Assembly (NCBI GenBank): GCA_026002265.1
Contig: BOBG01000008.1
Span: 1 to 37,575, forward strand
Origin: Spirochaetia bacterium
GTDB taxonomy: Bacteria > Spirochaetota > Spirochaetia > Treponematales > Breznakiellaceae
DNA: 37,575 bases
Reading direction: 5' to 3'
Both the position numbers and the translations under genes were made by a program. The notes under the pieces are model-generated. The model was given only the letters and a program-made list of their open reading frames with translations, was not told the origin of the DNA and did not search any database. How positions within the stretch are numbered: the stretch's first letter is position 1; the number at the start of each line of letters is the position of its first letter. This document shows positions 1-8,218 of the stretch, in pieces.

Positions 1-394
1 CAAAACCTAAGGTATGGTGCAGTATAATACATGCAGTCTTTTTTGTCCGGACTTTTTCAATTGATTCCGGATCCGGCACTGCTGAAAAGGAAGCAACATC
101 ACAGTACACAGCATTAAGGTGAGCATCCTCAAGGACTTGTCCATAATAGCGCGGTGATAATCCGGAAAGCACAACCTCAGCACCATCTTCCAAACGCAAG
201 GACTTCAACGCGTACTGAAGTGCAAAGACAGGACTCCGGAACGCGATTCCACATTCAAAAGCAATTTTTTCTTTGGCAACCTGAATTAAAAGCCGTGACT
301 GCTCACCCGGACCGATTTTTTCTTCGACAAGAGCGGTGAGAACGGCATCCATCTCCCTCCGTTTAATGGTTGGAGAATAGACGGAACCACTCAT
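1..394 (-). CDS. DegT/DnrJ/EryC1/StrS-type PLP aminotransferase, N-terminal part (runs off left edge)
   Basis: The frame is open from an ATG at 394 to the window edge, giving 131 residues. It starts MSGSVYSPTIKRREMDAVL and contains AFRSPVFALQYALKSL followed by VVLSGLSPRYYGQVL and NAVYCDVASFSAVPDPESI. This spacing matches the N-terminal half of the DegT/DnrJ aminotransferase fold, where a conserved Ser/Thr-rich turn precedes the small helix that binds pyridoxal phosphate. The catalytic lysine would lie beyond the edge and is not seen. The ATG sits two bases after the cheW stop, so the two genes are probably co-transcribed and translationally coupled. Sugar or amino-sugar transamination is the usual role of the family; the substrate cannot be inferred. 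Confidence 0.7.
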   Translation of the reverse strand, partial: MSGSVYSPTIKRREMDAVLTALVEEKIGPGEQSRLLIQVAKEKIAFECGIAFRSPVFALQYALKSLRLEDGAEVVLSGLSPRYYGQVLEDAHLNAVYCDVASFSAVPDPESIEKVRTKKTACIILHHTLGF

Positions 395-396
395 TT

Positions 397-921
397 TTAG
401 ATCGCTGCTGCGAGCGGCGACTTCATATTGATATCCGCAAGTTTTTGCAGTTCTTTCGGATCAAATAAATCCCGGATATCAAGAATGATCAGGTAACCTT
501 TTTCCTGCCGGACGACTCCGCGGATATATTCAGAACCGATTCCAGAAATCATCTGCGGCGGCGGCTGAACTTGTTCCCGCTCAATCGTAACAACCCGCGA
601 AACCCGGTCGATAATAATTCCCAGCTTCATGCCATCAATATCGAGAATAACAAAGCCGGAGAGCAAATCATCATCTTCATCGGTACTTTCGACTTTAGAA
701 AGATGAAAACGCTTATGCAGGTTTATAATTGGAATTATTTCACTTCTGAGGTTAAAAATACCTTCAACATACATTGGCGCATTAGGAATCGCCCGTATTT
801 CCTGAACCCGGACAATCTCCTTGACATCCATGATGTTTACACCATAAAGCTCCTCACCGAGCTGAAAAGTCACCAACTGATTTTGATCCGCAATCCGCAT
901 ACCGTGTTCTGTGCCTACCAT
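397..921 (-). CDS. cheW: Chemotaxis coupling protein CheW
   Basis: CheW links methyl-accepting chemoreceptors to the CheA kinase at the inner membrane. The protein has the single CheW/SH3-like domain: QLVTFQLGEELYGVNIMDVKEI near the start, the APMYVEGIFNLRSEIIPIINL signature in the middle and GIIIDRVSRVVTIE after it. The open frame extends to 951, but the ATG at 921 follows a GGGGCAGGT stretch and is preferred (174 residues); a third ATG at 900 has no ribosome-binding site. It lies between the femX-like gene and the aminotransferase in a minus-strand operon. No other chemotaxis gene is nearby, so which receptor array it serves is unknown. Confidence 0.9.
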   Translation of the reverse strand: MVGTEHGMRIADQNQLVTFQLGEELYGVNIMDVKEIVRVQEIRAIPNAPMYVEGIFNLRSEIIPIINLHKRFHLSKVESTDEDDDLLSGFVILDIDGMKLGIIIDRVSRVVTIEREQVQPPPQMISGIGSEYIRGVVRQEKGYLIILDIRDLFDPKELQKLADINMKSPLAAAI

Positions 922-975
922 ACCTGCCCCACTAAAAAAAGCATAACACAAAAGCCGGTCTAACGCAAGAGGAAA

Positions 976-2031
976 TTAGTGGCTGTGTTTTCTAAATTTC
1001 CACACAAATTTCCTGATTCCTTCGGCTTTCTCAAATAAGTGCTTCAATAACGGCCGGTACGCATAATCCCAACTACCGGCACGGTGAATAATGGTTCCGC
1101 CAAACCCAGTTTTAAAAAAATAGAGACCAGCCATCGGGTGATTCGGATCCGGATTCGGCGCTATTCCAAAAAGATCATAAACGGTGCAGCCGGCTGCCTT
1201 CGCATCCTGCATTGCCTGCCACTGGAGCGCGTGCGGCGCCATAACATTCCGGTTGAGATTGGAAGATGCGCCGTACAAATACGTTGCACTATGACCATGA
1301 AAAAGTGTGACAATAGCAGAAAGAGGCTGTCCCTGATATTCTGCTTCATAGAGACGCAGATCCGGTTTTTTTCCGGCATAATCAATAGTAAAAAGCCCCC
1401 GGTAATAATCAATGCCATGAACAGAAATACCGTCACGCTGAGCAGTTTCATGCAAAAGATCGTAAAAATGATCCACGCCGGATGCATCGGTGCGCCGGAT
1501 TATGACTCCCTTTTTATGAGCTAACCCAATGTTATAACGCCACTTCGCTTTCATAAGCTGTAAAATCGATTCTTCATCCGGCTGCAAATCAATTAGTACC
1601 GTGTGCGCGGGCTGCACATCAGCTCCCGCATGAGAAAAAGGTTTTTCAAGATGCGGCGGCTCCGAATCAAATGTTGTGTACCACGGCGGATCAAACCGGA
1701 TAAATGCAGTACTGGCCGGCAAAAAACTACGGAGTGCCTCGGCACATTCGCCAAGAGCAGTGCTGCGCTCAATGGATCCCACAGGAAAATGTTCCGGCAG
1801 TTCCGGACCGAAAGGTATATATGCAAAAGAAATACCGGGCGCTAATGACCGGTAGATGAGCAGTAACGGACCTTTTCCATAGTCCCCCCAATCGGTTAAA
1901 AATCCTTTTGCCTTCCAGCCGAAATGCGCCTTAAACGTACCCCAAAAACCGGATTGAAGAAAAGAATCGGCATTATCGCATGAGTTAAGATCAGTTAATG
2001 TAATATTTTGTAAAAATATAGCATTCTTCAT
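976..2031 (-). CDS. FemABX-family peptidyltransferase (FemX-like, lipid II amino acid ligase)
   Basis: The protein has 351 residues and the two tandem GNAT-like folds of FemA/FemB/FemX enzymes, which add amino acids from aminoacyl-tRNA to the peptidoglycan stem peptide. Visible family motifs are FWGTFKAHFGW at the N-terminus, MKAKWRYNIGLAHKKGV near the middle, YLYGASSNLNRNVMAPHALQ, and AAGCTVYDLFGIAP with a late FKTGFGG. Spirochaete peptidoglycan is known to carry an extra glycine on ornithine, so glycyl transfer to lipid II is a reasonable inference; the donor and acceptor are not shown by sequence. It is the first gene of the leftward group femX-cheW-aminotransferase and diverges from the ECF gene across 81 bp. 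Confidence 0.85.
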   Translation of the reverse strand: MKNAIFLQNITLTDLNSCDNADSFLQSGFWGTFKAHFGWKAKGFLTDWGDYGKGPLLLIYRSLAPGISFAYIPFGPELPEHFPVGSIERSTALGECAEALRSFLPASTAFIRFDPPWYTTFDSEPPHLEKPFSHAGADVQPAHTVLIDLQPDEESILQLMKAKWRYNIGLAHKKGVIIRRTDASGVDHFYDLLHETAQRDGISVHGIDYYRGLFTIDYAGKKPDLRLYEAEYQGQPLSAIVTLFHGHSATYLYGASSNLNRNVMAPHALQWQAMQDAKAAGCTVYDLFGIAPNPDPNHPMAGLYFFKTGFGGTIIHRAGSWDYAYRPLLKHLFEKAEGIRKFVWKFRKHSH

Positions 2032-2075
2032 GTTATTTTCTCTTCGATTTAGATATTGAATATATTGTCACTGTG

Positions 2076-2105
2076 TTGACATTTTCGGCTTCTGTACCTT
2101 ACTAT
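2076..2105 (+). promoter_or_regulatory. Promoter of the ECF S-component gene, placed for a leaderless transcript
   Basis: TTGACA (2076-2081) is a perfect -35 box. It is followed after 18 bases by TACTAT (2100-2105). Transcription would begin about 2112-2113, which is the ATG itself. No ribosome-binding site lies upstream of that ATG. Confidence 0.6.
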
Positions 2106-2112
2106 ATAAAAA

Positions 2113-2706
2113 ATGAAAATACAAAAACCACCGGTATTTACTGTACGCAAAATAGTTGTAACCGGAATATTAGGAGCTTTATCCATTGTACTGGGAATAA
2201 CCGGAATAGGTTTTGTAACATGGTTTCCGGGTGCAAGTCTCACCGTAATGCATGTACCGGTTTTAATCGGCGCCATTCTCGAAGGCCCCCTTGTCGGTGC
2301 ACTCATCGGTTTTCTTTTCGGACTGTTCAGTTTGATTCAAGCATCTCTCATCGCTGTGAATCCGGCCGATATAGCCTTTACTAACCCGCTTATCTCCGTT
2401 CTGCCACGGCTTTTCATTGGTCCGGCCGCATGGCTCATATACACTGGGATCCGAGGTAAAAATTTCCGGAGAATCCGGGAATCTATTGCCATTGTTCTCG
2501 GCTCTCTAGTTGGATCTATCGTAAACACTGGACTTGTTCTCGGTGCCCTTGGATTATTCCAGGTGATTCCGTGGCCCGCACTTGGCGTCATAGCCGTTAC
2601 AAACGGACCTCTTGAAGCTGCTTTTGCCGCGGTACTCGTTCTCATTGTACTGTTAATCTGGAAAGGTATCCCTTTAAGGGGAAGTTCTCGTCTTACGCGC
2701 AAATAA
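2113..2706 (+). CDS. ECF transporter S component (vitamin-binding membrane subunit)
   Basis: This 197-residue hydrophobic protein has about six membrane segments. After KIVVTGILGALSIVLGIT comes the segment GASLTVMHVPVLIGAILEG followed by PLVGALIGFLFGLFSLIQA, characteristic of the substrate-binding subunits of energy-coupling factor transporters of the pantothenate/folate-like type. Such subunits borrow a shared EcfT-EcfA module that is not in this window. The ligand is not predictable. It is a single gene divergent from the femX-like gene. The start has no Shine-Dalgarno and coincides with the predicted transcription start. The stop codon abuts the 3' end of tRNA-Leu on the other strand. Confidence 0.85.
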   Translation: MKIQKPPVFTVRKIVVTGILGALSIVLGITGIGFVTWFPGASLTVMHVPVLIGAILEGPLVGALIGFLFGLFSLIQASLIAVNPADIAFTNPLISVLPRLFIGPAAWLIYTGIRGKNFRRIRESIAIVLGSLVGSIVNTGLVLGALGLFQVIPWPALGVIAVTNGPLEAAFAAVLVLIVLLIWKGIPLRGSSRLTRK

Positions 2707-2788
2707 TGCCCAGAGGGGGACTTGAACCCCCAAGCCTCGCGGCACTAGTACCTGAAACTAGCGTGTCTGCCAATTCCACCATCTGGGC
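2707..2788 (-). tRNA. tRNA-Leu (anticodon CAG)
   Basis: The minus strand folds as a class II tRNA: acceptor GCCCAGA pairs with TCTGGGC, the anticodon arm is CTAGT-TTCAGGT-ACTAG with anticodon CAG, a variable arm TGCCGCGAGGC follows, and the T-arm is GGGGG-TTCAAGT-CCCCC. The discriminator is A, as required for leucine. CCA is not encoded. It follows the zinc-ribbon gene by six bases and is probably cut from the end of the ribosomal operon transcript. Confidence 0.95.
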
Positions 2789-2794
2789 AATAAC

Positions 2795-2977
2795 TTATGA
2801 CGTATGTACCGTTTTATGCTTAAGATTTGCTTTACATATCTTGCAGATAGTAACTTTTTTCCCATCTATTTCCTGTTCGTACAAAACTTTTACGTTGTGC
2901 CGTTTGCAGACAGGACATTCTCCCCGCCCGTGTGCGGCGAGCTCCCTAATTCCTTTTCCTCTATGTGCTTTAGACAT
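2795..2977 (-). CDS. Small zinc-ribbon protein downstream of rplQ
   Basis: This 60-residue basic protein has two CxxC pairs (Cys21/Cys24 and Cys45/Cys48) separated by a short beta-type stretch, which predicts a single zinc ribbon. The ATG at 2977 is preferred to the one at 2983 because AAGGA lies eight bases upstream of it. It starts 11 bases after the rplQ stop and precedes tRNA-Leu, so it is expressed with the ribosomal operon. The N-terminus SKAHRGKGIRELAAHGRGE is strongly basic. RNA or ribosome binding is a guess from composition and position; I do not recognise a named family. Confidence 0.7.
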   Translation of the reverse strand: MSKAHRGKGIRELAAHGRGECPVCKRHNVKVLYEQEIDGKKVTICKICKANLKHKTVHTS

Positions 2978-2988
2978 TTCCATCTTCC

Positions 2989-3420
2989 TTATTGAGCTGC
3001 TGCTTTTACAGGTTTTTTCTTTTTCTGATCTGCTTTTTTATCGGAATTTTCACCGGTATCAAGTTTATAATCAACCAGTTCAAGAATCACTATCTCCGCT
3101 GCATCCCCGTCACGCGGCCCAAGTTTAAGAATTCGGGTGTAGCCGCCCTTACGTTCCTTCATACGTACACCAATATCAGTAAATAATTTAGCTACAATAG
3201 CTTCATCAAAAAGACGGCTTGAAACAATACGCCGGTTATGTACCGAATCCACTTTTGCCCTTGTTATCAATTTTTCAGCACTACGGCGGATTTCCAGTGC
3301 CTTTACCTTAGTCGTTTTAATTCGCTCGTACCGGAATAAAGATGTCACCATATTTCGACAGAGAGCTTTCCGGTGTGCTGACATCCGTTCAAGGGGATTA
3401 AAACCTCTTCTATGTTTCAT
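2989..3420 (-). CDS. rplQ: 50S ribosomal protein L17 (bL17)
   Basis: The protein begins [20 protein letters not shown], with [18 protein letters not shown] following, the standard bL17 N-terminus. The core ends near residue 120, and a Lys/Ala-rich tail with a KKKK run extends it to 143 residues. bL17 binds 23S rRNA near the exit tunnel. It is last of the classical alpha-operon genes, 92 bases after rpoA. AGGAGG lies about 34 bases before the ATG and precedes a five-codon reading frame starting TTG, so initiation may depend on that; a weaker GAGG is 14 bases upstream. Confidence 0.97.
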   Translation of the reverse strand: MKHRRGFNPLERMSAHRKALCRNMVTSLFRYERIKTTKVKALEIRRSAEKLITRAKVDSVHNRRIVSSRLFDEAIVAKLFTDIGVRMKERKGGYTRILKLGPRDGDAAEIVILELVDYKLDTGENSDKKADQKKKKPVKAAAQ

Positions 3421-3512
3421 AATAATACAGTATTTACCTCATTACAGGCAAAATACCGCCTCCTTTACAAAATTTCCGCTCCGGAATATTCCGGTTATTC
3501 TTCCGGAATTAT

Positions 3513-4592
3513 TCAGGAACCGGAAACTGATTCATCTTCAGGCTCTTTTTGTGTAATACCTACACCAGGAGTCCTAACAACATTCTTAAATGCACTGAGA
3601 TCAGTTATTCCAAGATTCAAATTCCATTCTTTTAATTTTGTTTTAATCTCGTCAAGAGATTTTTTACCAAAATTACGAGTTTTTGCAATATCATCTTCTG
3701 TTTTACGCGTTAATTCACCAATTGTACGAATATTTGCGTTTCTCAAACAATTATAAGAACGTACTGATAATTCCATTTCTTCAACAGGTGTATTGAGTAT
3801 CTGACGTACCTGCTCATTATCCTCGTTAAATGGTTCATCAAAACCTATATTCGTTTCGTCAAAATTGATAAAAACAGAAAAATAATCCTTCGCTATTTTT
3901 GCAGCTTCTCCCAAAGCATCTTGGGGACCAATAGTTCCATCTGTCCATATTTCAAGAACTAATTTATCGTAATCAGAACGTTGCCCAACACGCGTCGGCT
4001 CAACTGAATATTTCACCTTTTTTACCGGTGTAAAAATAGCATCAACAGGAATAGTACCAATTACCTCAATATATTTTTCATTCACTTCAGCCGGTACAAA
4101 TCCTCTTCCCAATTCAACTTGAATCTCAAATTCAAGGTGAGCGCCATCCATAAGAGTCATAATATGCTGACCGTTACTCATTACTTCTAGTTGATTAATA
4201 GAAGCGAAATCATCACTGCATATTTCACGTTTATTTGACCACTCGTACCGGATCACACCTTGCTCTGCATCATTAAGTAACCGAAAACGAATCTGCTTGA
4301 GATTATTAATTACCTCAAGCGTATCCTCTACAACATCCGGTATTATTTCAAATTCATTTGAAATTACATGGGAATTACCCTCACTATTAAATGAAGTAAC
4401 TCTAATTCCTGTAATGGCGTACCCTTGAATCGAAGAAAGAAGTACCCGCCGCAATGTATTACCTATTGTTGTAGCAAATCCCGTCTCAAAAGGTTCTGCG
4501 ATAAATTTTCCATAATCTGGCTTTAATTCACCATATTCATACCTTATACCTTTTGGACATTTAAATCCTTTGAGAAGATTCGGACGGGTCAT
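3513..4592 (-). CDS. rpoA: DNA-directed RNA polymerase subunit alpha
   Basis: The 359-residue protein has the alpha N-terminal dimerisation domain (FETGFATTIGNTLRRVLLSSIQGYAIT in two overlapping motifs near residues 35-60), and the C-terminal helix-hairpin-helix domain with LSVRSYNCLRNANIRTIGEL, then FGKKSLDEIKTKL near residue 320. The first domain nucleates core polymerase assembly; the second contacts UP elements and activators. A short tail of about 30 residues after the last domain is slightly longer than usual. It lies nine bases after rpsD, as in the bacterial alpha operon. Confidence 0.98.
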   Translation of the reverse strand: MTRPNLLKGFKCPKGIRYEYGELKPDYGKFIAEPFETGFATTIGNTLRRVLLSSIQGYAITGIRVTSFNSEGNSHVISNEFEIIPDVVEDTLEVINNLKQIRFRLLNDAEQGVIRYEWSNKREICSDDFASINQLEVMSNGQHIMTLMDGAHLEFEIQVELGRGFVPAEVNEKYIEVIGTIPVDAIFTPVKKVKYSVEPTRVGQRSDYDKLVLEIWTDGTIGPQDALGEAAKIAKDYFSVFINFDETNIGFDEPFNEDNEQVRQILNTPVEEMELSVRSYNCLRNANIRTIGELTRKTEDDIAKTRNFGKKSLDEIKTKLKEWNLNLGITDLSAFKNVVRTPGVGITQKEPEDESVSGS

Positions 4593-4601
4593 AATGTCTC
4601 C

Positions 4602-5276
4602 TTATTTGGAATACAACTCGACAATCATCTGCTCTTTAATGTCCAACAGATCCGTTATATCACTGCGACGCGGAATAGCAAGAAAACGTCCTTTCATAGC
4701 AGTGGGATCGAGTTTAAGCCATGGCAGTACCCCTGATCTCTCAAATTCCTTAAGTGCATTTTTGATAAGATCAAAATTCTTAGCTGATTCTACAATAGCA
4801 ATTTCATCGTCCGGTTTTACAAGATAAGACGGTACATTTACCGTTTTTCCGTTGACTCTAATATGCCCATGAAGTACCAACTGCCGCGCTTGACTCCGGC
4901 TTACTGCAAAACACAACCGGTACACTACATTATCGAGTCTACGTTCAAGCAGTACAAACAAATTTTCACCGGTGACACCGGGCATACGGAGCGCTCTTTC
5001 AAAGAAAAGACTAAATTGCTTTTCCTGCATTCCATATATTCTCTTAAGTTTTTGTTTTTCCCGTAATTGTATACCATAATCAGACCGCTTTCCGGCACGT
5101 GCTTTCGGATCTTTTCCGGGTGGTGCAGTGCGAAGACGCCGCTTACCGGAGGATCCGGCCACTTTATCATTTTTATTGACCGGACATTTATCACTCTTAC
5201 AACGCTGTCCCTTAAGCATCAATTTTTTTTGTTCTGCCCGGCACAAACGGCACACAGGTCCAGTATATCTCGCCAT
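4602..5276 (-). CDS. rpsD: 30S ribosomal protein S4 (uS4), zinc-binding form
   Basis: The frame is open to 5375, but the true start is the ATG at 5276, preceded by GGAGGATAT and giving MARYTGPVCRLCRAEQKKL. Cys9, Cys12, Cys26 and Cys31 form the zinc site of the C+ type of uS4. The S4 RNA-binding domain follows, with RLDNVVYRLCFAVSRSQARQ then LVLHGHIRVNGKTVNVPSY. uS4 nucleates 16S rRNA 5'-domain assembly and often represses its own operon. It lies between rpsK and rpoA. The length of 224 residues is slightly above the common 200-210. Confidence 0.97.
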   Translation of the reverse strand: MARYTGPVCRLCRAEQKKLMLKGQRCKSDKCPVNKNDKVAGSSGKRRLRTAPPGKDPKARAGKRSDYGIQLREKQKLKRIYGMQEKQFSLFFERALRMPGVTGENLFVLLERRLDNVVYRLCFAVSRSQARQLVLHGHIRVNGKTVNVPSYLVKPDDEIAIVESAKNFDLIKNALKEFERSGVLPWLKLDPTAMKGRFLAIPRRSDITDLLDIKEQMIVELYSK

Positions 5277-5286
5277 ATATCCTCCT

Positions 5287-5676
5287 TCAAATCCGCCTTG
5301 TCTTCCGGGGTCTGCACCCATTGTGAGGAATAGGTGTAACATCATTAATGGACCGTACCTTGATACCAAGAGCACCTAGTTGACGAATCGCAGATTCTCG
5401 ACCAATGCCAGGCCCTTTCACATACACATGAACTTCCCGAAGTCCAATCTGAAGGGCTTTTTGCGCCGCGGTTTCAGTTACTGTCTGTGCTGCAAACGGA
5501 GTTGACTTTTTAGCACCCCGGAATCCAAGTCCACCGGAACTCGCCCATGAGATTGCATTACCCATAATATCAGTTATAGTAACAATAGTATTGTTAAATG
5601 TAGCTTGGATATATACATTCCCCTCATATACAGATTTTTTTTCTTTCCGCTTCTGCTTTTTCGTGTTAGTAGCCAC
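5287..5676 (-). CDS. rpsK: 30S ribosomal protein S11 (uS11)
   Basis: The 129-residue protein contains [17 protein letters not shown], then [19 protein letters not shown] and [17 protein letters not shown], ending in the invariant [11 protein letters not shown]. uS11 sits on the 30S platform near the E site. A short basic N-terminus (KKQKRKEKK) precedes the fold. Spacing is 13 bases after rpsM and 10 before rpsD. Confidence 0.98.
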   Translation of the reverse strand: MATNTKKQKRKEKKSVYEGNVYIQATFNNTIVTITDIMGNAISWASSGGLGFRGAKKSTPFAAQTVTETAAQKALQIGLREVHVYVKGPGIGRESAIRQLGALGIKVRSINDVTPIPHNGCRPRKTRRI

Positions 5677-5689
5677 TTAAGCCTCCGAC

Positions 5690-6055
5690 CTATTTCTTCT
5701 TTCCGGCAACAGTCTTTTTCTTGCCTTTTCTGGTACGCGCGTTGGTTCTTGTCCGCTGCCCTCTGAGTGGCAATCCTTTACGATGCCGTAATCCACGGTA
5801 ACAGCCAATATCCATGAGCCTTTTAATATTTAAAGCAATTTCGGTACGTAATCGCCCTTCGACTTTGTAATCATTTTCAATACGCTGCCGCAGAATATTT
5901 AACTCTTCCTGAGACAAATCATTAATCAATTTATTTGAATCGATTTTTGAATCTGCACAGATCTTATTTGCACTCGCTCTGCCAATCCCGAAAATATACG
6001 TTAAAGCAATGTTTACATGTTTATTAGGGAGATCAACCCCCGCAATACGTGCCAT
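5690..6055 (-). CDS. rpsM: 30S ribosomal protein S13 (uS13)
   Basis: The protein opens [20 protein letters not shown], with [13 protein letters not shown] next, the helix-two-turn-helix of uS13. It carries [18 protein letters not shown] in the middle and a basic C-terminal tail [15 protein letters not shown] that reaches the P-site tRNA. Length of 121 residues is standard. It follows rpmJ by eight bases. Confidence 0.98.
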   Translation of the reverse strand: MARIAGVDLPNKHVNIALTYIFGIGRASANKICADSKIDSNKLINDLSQEELNILRQRIENDYKVEGRLRTEIALNIKRLMDIGCYRGLRHRKGLPLRGQRTRTNARTRKGKKKTVAGKKK

Positions 6056-6063
6056 AGTTACTC

Positions 6064-6177
6064 CTAACCTTGTCTCTGCTTATGCTTAGGATTTTGACAA
6101 ACGATACGGACAATACCGCCTCGTTTAATTACCTTACATTTATCGCAGATCGGTTTAACACTTGTTCTAACCTTCAC
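6064..6177 (-). CDS. rpmJ: 50S ribosomal protein L36 (bL36), GTG start
   Basis: A 37-residue protein reading [20 protein letters not shown], continuing to KQRQG, is encoded between secY and rpsM. Cys11, Cys14, Cys27 and His32 form the zinc knuckle of the C+ form. The start is GTG at 6177 with GGAGGATATAG just upstream, which is why short-ORF filters can miss it. Position after secY is typical of spc operons. The usual infA, adk and map genes of many bacteria are absent here. Confidence 0.96.
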   Translation of the reverse strand: MKVRTSVKPICDKCKVIKRGGIVRIVCQNPKHKQRQG

Positions 6178-6233
6178 CTATATCCTCCAAATTAAAAACC
6201 TTGATTAAATCCATTGATTCACATATACAAATT

Positions 6234-7562
6234 CTATAAATTCCGTCCCTGCAAACGACCTTTTTTCGTTAAACCTTCATGGTGGTGCATTTTTAGAAGC
6301 CCTTCTACTTGACTCATGGTATCAAGATCAACACCAACAAGAATCAAAAGACTCGTTCCTCCCATTAAATAAGAAATAGAAGAGGGAAATTTGAATGCCC
6401 ATTGAATAAAAGTAGGAATAACGGCAATAAGTGCTAAATATAGAGAACCAGGAAGTACTATCCGGTTAAGAATTTTCGTTAAATATTCTTCAATGCGTTC
6501 AGACCGAATTCCGGGTATGGATCCACCATTATCCCGGATATTTTTTGCAATTTCTATTGGATTTAAACTGACTTGAGTATAAAAATATGCAAAAAATATA
6601 ATCAATAAAACGTAAAGAATATTGTATAATGGTCCTCGCGGAGTCAAAATCTGAGAAAGTGTTGCCAACCACGCAACATTGCCACCTATGGTTGAAGCAA
6701 TTTGCAAAGGAAATGTAAGTATTGATGAGGCAAAGATAACCGGAATGACACCAGATGGATTGATTTTAAAAGGAATATAAGTATTCCCCATACCGGACAT
6801 CCGCCGACCTACAACACGTTTAGCATAATTAACCGGAATTTTCCGCTGTCCCTGTTGCTCAAATACAACTAATGCAACAACTGCCACAAAAATAACTAGA
6901 ACGACAACTACAAACACAAGGTTCAAATTACCTTGCCGGACTCGCCCAATAAGTTCCCATATTGCATCCGGAAGCCGTGCAACAATTCCCGCAAAAATCA
7001 ATAATGATATACCATTTCCGATCCCGCGGCGTGTTATCTGCTCTCCCATCCACATAAGAAATAATGTTCCAACTGTAACAGTCAACATAGCAATCAGTGT
7101 AAATGGAACTATATTCATACTCAAAAGATTTTCAACACTTCGAGAAATATTTTGTGCATATTGAGTTACAGCAAAAGATTGAATAAGACAGACTACTACA
7201 GTTCCATACCGCTGATAGGTCTGAATCTTTTTTCTTCCACCGTCCTCTTGAGAAATTTTCTTTAGACTGGGAAATACAATGAGTAAAAGCTGCATAATAA
7301 TCGACATCGAAATATACGGCATAATCCCAAGCATAAAGATCGAGAAATTTGAAAAAGCCCCACCTGCAAAAAAGTCAAGATAATCAACAATGGCATTCCC
7401 AGAATTTTGCTGAGAAAGAAAATATGCATTAAGTTCTCTGACATTAACTCCCGGTATCGGAAGTACTGTTCCAACGCGAAAAATGACCAACATCAGCACA
7501 GTAAAAAGAATGCGCTCACGAAGTTCTTTAATTCTAAAAATGCCAATTAACGGATTCGCCAT
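6234..7562 (-). CDS. secY: Protein translocase subunit SecY
   Basis: SecY is the channel of the Sec translocon in the inner membrane. The 442-residue protein has about ten membrane helices and the family motifs IPIPGVN-type loop after helix 1, FAGGAFSNFSIFMLGIMPYI in the helix 2 region, QITRRGIGNGISLLIFAGI in helix 4-5, and SGMGNTYIPFKINPSGVIPV before helix 7. The C-terminal cytosolic loop is present as LPGSLYLALIAVIPTF and following. It lies between rplO and rpmJ, so membrane insertion capacity is produced together with ribosomes. Confidence 0.98.
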   Translation of the reverse strand: MANPLIGIFRIKELRERILFTVLMLVIFRVGTVLPIPGVNVRELNAYFLSQQNSGNAIVDYLDFFAGGAFSNFSIFMLGIMPYISMSIIMQLLLIVFPSLKKISQEDGGRKKIQTYQRYGTVVVCLIQSFAVTQYAQNISRSVENLLSMNIVPFTLIAMLTVTVGTLFLMWMGEQITRRGIGNGISLLIFAGIVARLPDAIWELIGRVRQGNLNLVFVVVVLVIFVAVVALVVFEQQGQRKIPVNYAKRVVGRRMSGMGNTYIPFKINPSGVIPVIFASSILTFPLQIASTIGGNVAWLATLSQILTPRGPLYNILYVLLIIFFAYFYTQVSLNPIEIAKNIRDNGGSIPGIRSERIEEYLTKILNRIVLPGSLYLALIAVIPTFIQWAFKFPSSISYLMGGTSLLILVGVDLDTMSQVEGLLKMHHHEGLTKKGRLQGRNL

Positions 7563-7579
7563 GTGATCTATTCCTATTA

Positions 7580-8026
7580 TCAGACATCAGACGGGATAGA
7601 CCCGCCTGCTTTTTTCACTTTTTCTGCAACAGACGCAGACCAGCTTCCCACTTTTATTGTAAGCTTTTTGGACAATTCCCCGTTTCCTAATAGTTTTACC
7701 GGTGCAGAATTTTTAATCAGCCCTTTTGCCCGCAATGAATTTTCATCAACCGTTTCACCATTTTCATAATGGTTCTCTATATCCCTTAAATTAATAATCT
7801 GAATTTCTTTTTTAAAAGGATAATTAGAAAAGCCTCGGTGTGCAAGTCGCCGGTACAAGGGCATTTGTCCACCCTCAAAACCAACATACGTTTTTCCACC
7901 GGATCGCGCTTGTTGTCCTTTATTTCCTTTTCCGGCAGTAGTTCCCATACCGGAACCTTGCCCCCGACCAACGATGCGTTTTCGTTTATTTGCCCCTTTA
8001 GGAGCATGTAAATCAAAATCCCCCAT
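7580..8026 (-). CDS. rplO: 50S ribosomal protein L15 (uL15)
   Basis: The N-terminal Gly/Lys-rich extension (LHAPKGANKRKRIVGRGQGS, then GMGTTAGKGNKGQQARSGG) is the hallmark of uL15, a late-assembly 23S rRNA binder. The C-terminal globular part ends KVKKAGGSIPSDV. The length of 148 residues is usual. It lies four bases after rpmD and 17 before secY. Confidence 0.97.
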   Translation of the reverse strand: MGDFDLHAPKGANKRKRIVGRGQGSGMGTTAGKGNKGQQARSGGKTYVGFEGGQMPLYRRLAHRGFSNYPFKKEIQIINLRDIENHYENGETVDENSLRAKGLIKNSAPVKLLGNGELSKKLTIKVGSWSASVAEKVKKAGGSIPSDV

Positions 8027-8030
8027 AAAA

Positions 8031-8213
8031 TTACAGCTCCTCTACACTGACAAGATGAGAAACAACCCGAATCATTCCGCGTATAACGGGATCATCATTC
8101 TGTTCAGCAGTTGAACCAATTTTACGCAAACCCAATGATCTGATCGTTATTCGTTGCTTTGGCAAAACACCAATGGTACTCCGTACCAGACGGACTTTAA
8201 GCTTTTTACTCAT
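8031..8213 (-). CDS. rpmD: 50S ribosomal protein L30 (uL30)
   Basis: The true start is the ATG at 8213 (MSKKLKVRLVRSTIGVLPKQ), not the upstream in-frame codon at 8228, which would overlap rpsE. The 60-residue product has the RSTIG-LPKQRITIRSLGLRK core of the compact bacterial uL30. It starts five bases after the rpsE stop and precedes rplO. Confidence 0.95.
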   Translation of the reverse strand: MSKKLKVRLVRSTIGVLPKQRITIRSLGLRKIGSTAEQNDDPVIRGMIRVVSHLVSVEEL

Positions 8214-8218
8214 AGTTA

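Noticed and set aside
2706-3128. Plus-strand frame of 140 codons
   Set aside because: It reads across tRNA-Leu, the zinc-ribbon gene and rplQ in antisense.
5277-5375. N-terminal extension of ribosomal protein S4
   Set aside because: It overlaps rpsK, and a GGAGG site lies directly before the standard MARYTGP start.
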